The notes below the pieces were generated by a model. That model made no database searches and was not told the DNA's origin. It saw nothing but the letters and a program-made list of their open reading frames with translations. Positions 7,401-8,423 of a stretch of DNA of 8,423 bases are shown here, piece after piece. The first letter of the stretch is position 1, and each line of letters begins with the position of its first letter. The translations under genes were made by a program, and so were the position numbers. The stretch is from Pseudomonadota bacterium (GTDB lineage: Bacteria > Pseudomonadota > Gammaproteobacteria > Xanthomonadales > Rhodanobacteraceae): assembly GCA_025351555.1 (NCBI GenBank), contig JANXVS010000216.1, positions 1 through 8,423 of the forward strand, in the 5' to 3' direction.

Positions 7401-8105
7401 TCACTGCACCTTTGCCGCCGTCCGCCACTTGCTTACCGCAATCGGCACCAGCGCCAGCAGGCCCATCGCCAGCAGCGGAATCAGCACGGCCGGATCGGTG
7501 AACAGGCTCGCGGTGATTGCCTGTTTTTCGCCGATGGTTTTTGCCAGACCCGCGCCGAGCGCGGTTTCGATGCCGGTCATCACCGCACCGCCGCCGGTGG
7601 TGGCGACCAGGAACAGCCACAAGGGGCAGCGCAGCCACGCCAGCGCGACGGTCACGCCGCCAAACGGAAAGAACGGCACGAGACGCAGGAAAAAAGTATA
7701 ACTTATCGGATGCGCGTGGTAACCGTTGCGCAAACGCCCGACCAGACCCGGGGCATCGACGCCGCGGTGGTCGCCAAATGCATGTCGGCTGGCGAGAAAC
7801 AGGATCAGCGCGCCCAGGGCGACGCCAATGCTCGACAGCAGCGTCCCCAGCCATGTGCCGAACAACATTCCGCCGGCAAGAATCAACACCACCACGCCAG
7901 GAATGCCGGTGGAGATCGCCAAAGTCACGGCGCCAATGTGGATCGTGGCCGCGGGCAACGGATGCAGCGCGATCTGAGCTTGCAGCGCCGCCTGCTCATG
8001 CGCGAGGTGTTCCGGACGAAAGCGGCTCAGCACACCCGAGGCGAGCAGGGCGATGCCGATCGCAATCAGGATAAAAATAGGCAGGAAAGCGCGATAGCGT
8101 TTCAC
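7401..8105 (-). CDS. TVP38/TMEM64 (VTT, DedA-like) family membrane protein
   Basis: A 234-residue, strongly hydrophobic protein starting with GTG at 8105. TM1 lies at about 8-26, and the VTT core at about 60-190. The first half of the core shows IPGVVVLILAGGMLFG (68-83) with a following G/A-rich helix ending in SRHAFG (106-111), and the second re-entrant half shows the hallmark FFLRLVPFFPF (138-148). A last helix lies at about 206-224, with a basic tail. VTT proteins are proposed or shown to act as phospholipid scramblases/transporters or proton-driven membrane transporters; the substrate here cannot be told. Oddities: the asparagine usually found shortly after the RLxPxxPF motif and the proline of the later G-x-x-P-G segment are not seen (the protein reads GGVTVALA and GGGAVMTG instead), so the second half is divergent. 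No clear Shine-Dalgarno sequence precedes GTG. It faces higA convergently and lies downstream of rlmM on the same strand. Confidence 0.85.
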   Translation of the reverse strand: MKRYRAFLPIFILIAIGIALLASGVLSRFRPEHLAHEQAALQAQIALHPLPAATIHIGAVTLAISTGIPGVVVLILAGGMLFGTWLGTLLSSIGVALGALILFLASRHAFGDHRGVDAPGLVGRLRNGYHAHPISYTFFLRLVPFFPFGGVTVALAWLRCPLWLFLVATTGGGAVMTGIETALGAGLAKTIGEKQAITASLFTDPAVLIPLLAMGLLALVPIAVSKWRTAAKVQ

Positions 8106-8116
8106 GGTCAGAATAG

Positions 8117-8140
8117 TCGGGGCCGATTGCCCGGCCCCGG
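8117..8140 (-). terminator. GC-rich hairpin after rlmM, possible terminator
   Basis: CGGGGCCG (8118-8125) pairs perfectly with CGGCCCCG (8132-8139) around a 6-base loop; a G-U pair can extend it. It lies about 65 bases after the rlmM stop and 12 bases before the GTG of the VTT-protein gene. The minus-strand sequence after the stem (ACTATTCTG) is not a proper U tract, so it may be a weak terminator, an mRNA-stabilising hairpin, or a structure limiting translation of the next gene. The remainder of the 98-base spacer (8106-8203) shows no other clear element. Confidence 0.45.
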
Positions 8141-8203
8141 GAACTAAGTCGAAGGTGGCAAGGATAGCGTGTTATGCAAGTCGTACGCATGACCAGCCAG
8201 CAA

Positions 8204-8423
8204 TCAGCGAACCCGAGCAAACACGGTGATCTCTTCGCGATCATGATAGAGCTGCTTTGCGCGCACGTCGCCGGCGACAGCACGTACAAGATCCAGGCAG
8301 CGCTGGGTTTCCTCGTAGCGTTTTTTCATCGGCAGCTTCAGATTGAAGATGGTGTGCCGGCACCAACCTTCACCGAGCCAGCGCGCAATCAGTTCGGCGA
8401 CTCGGCGTGGCTGCTCGACCATG
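8204..8423 (-). CDS. rlmM: RlmM, 23S rRNA C2498 2'-O-methyltransferase (C-terminal 73 codons, 5' part outside window)
   Basis: The reading frame enters from the right edge and stops with TGA at 8206-8204. The visible residues match the C-terminal end of the RlmM methyltransferase domain: [16 protein letters not shown], then [19 protein letters not shown], containing the family's late-core [10 protein letters not shown] segment, and the terminal [13 protein letters not shown]. The ATG at 8422 is almost certainly internal, because RlmM homologues have an Asp-Met-Val-Glu segment deep in the protein (usual total about 355 residues), and the base at 8423 fits that. By family knowledge, the enzyme uses S-adenosylmethionine to methylate the ribose of C2498 in 23S rRNA in the cytoplasm. 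The C-terminus is normal and intact. Whether the VTT gene is cotranscribed depends on the intervening hairpin. Confidence 0.9.
   Translation of the reverse strand, partial: MVEQPRRVAELIARWLGEGWCRHTIFNLKLPMKKRYEETQRCLDLVRAVAGDVRAKQLYHDREEITVFARVR

Noticed and set aside
8420..8422. ATG at the right edge as the start of a small 72-residue protein
   Set aside because: The sequence is the C-terminal end of RlmM, so this Met is internal to a longer gene cut by the window edge.

Overview
The window reads as chromosomal DNA from a GC-rich (about 60 percent by eye) gammaproteobacterium. The gene set (TamA/TamB, an RlmM-type 23S rRNA methyltransferase, and a large GH17-GT2 membrane glycosyltransferase of the kind known from Pseudomonas and Xanthomonas relatives) suggests a Xanthomonadales/Rhodanobacteraceae- or pseudomonad-like host. 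That placement is inference from gene content, not a measured phylogeny.

Left two thirds (1-6673, all on the minus strand): a tight three-gene operon read right to left. It begins with an 865-residue inner-membrane protein that joins a periplasmic GH17 domain to a cytosolic GT2 synthase, then an Omp85-family TamA, then TamB, whose 3' end lies beyond base 1. Both junctions are 4-base ATGA overlaps, so a beta-glucan-type synthase appears translationally coupled to the TAM envelope-assembly/lipid-transport machine. This linkage is the most interesting feature of the window.

Middle (6674-7379): a 113-base divergent spacer holds candidate promoters for the operon (minus) and for a type II toxin-antitoxin pair, higB-higA (plus). 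The toxin gene comes first, as is typical for higBA. An inverted repeat over the promoter and the first possible start codon is a candidate HigA operator and argues for the second ATG (6793) as the real toxin start.

Right (7401-8423, minus strand): a TVP38/TMEM64 (VTT/DedA-like) membrane protein with a GTG start, preceded by a GC-rich hairpin, and then the C-terminal end of rlmM, whose 5' part lies beyond the right edge. The higBA pair is the only plus-strand unit; its flanking genes all point left.

No rRNA, tRNA, CRISPR, insertion sequence or phage signal was seen. The many plus-strand open frames across 1-6600 are antisense shadows of the long GC-rich genes. Apart from higBA the content is mostly housekeeping and cell-envelope genes.
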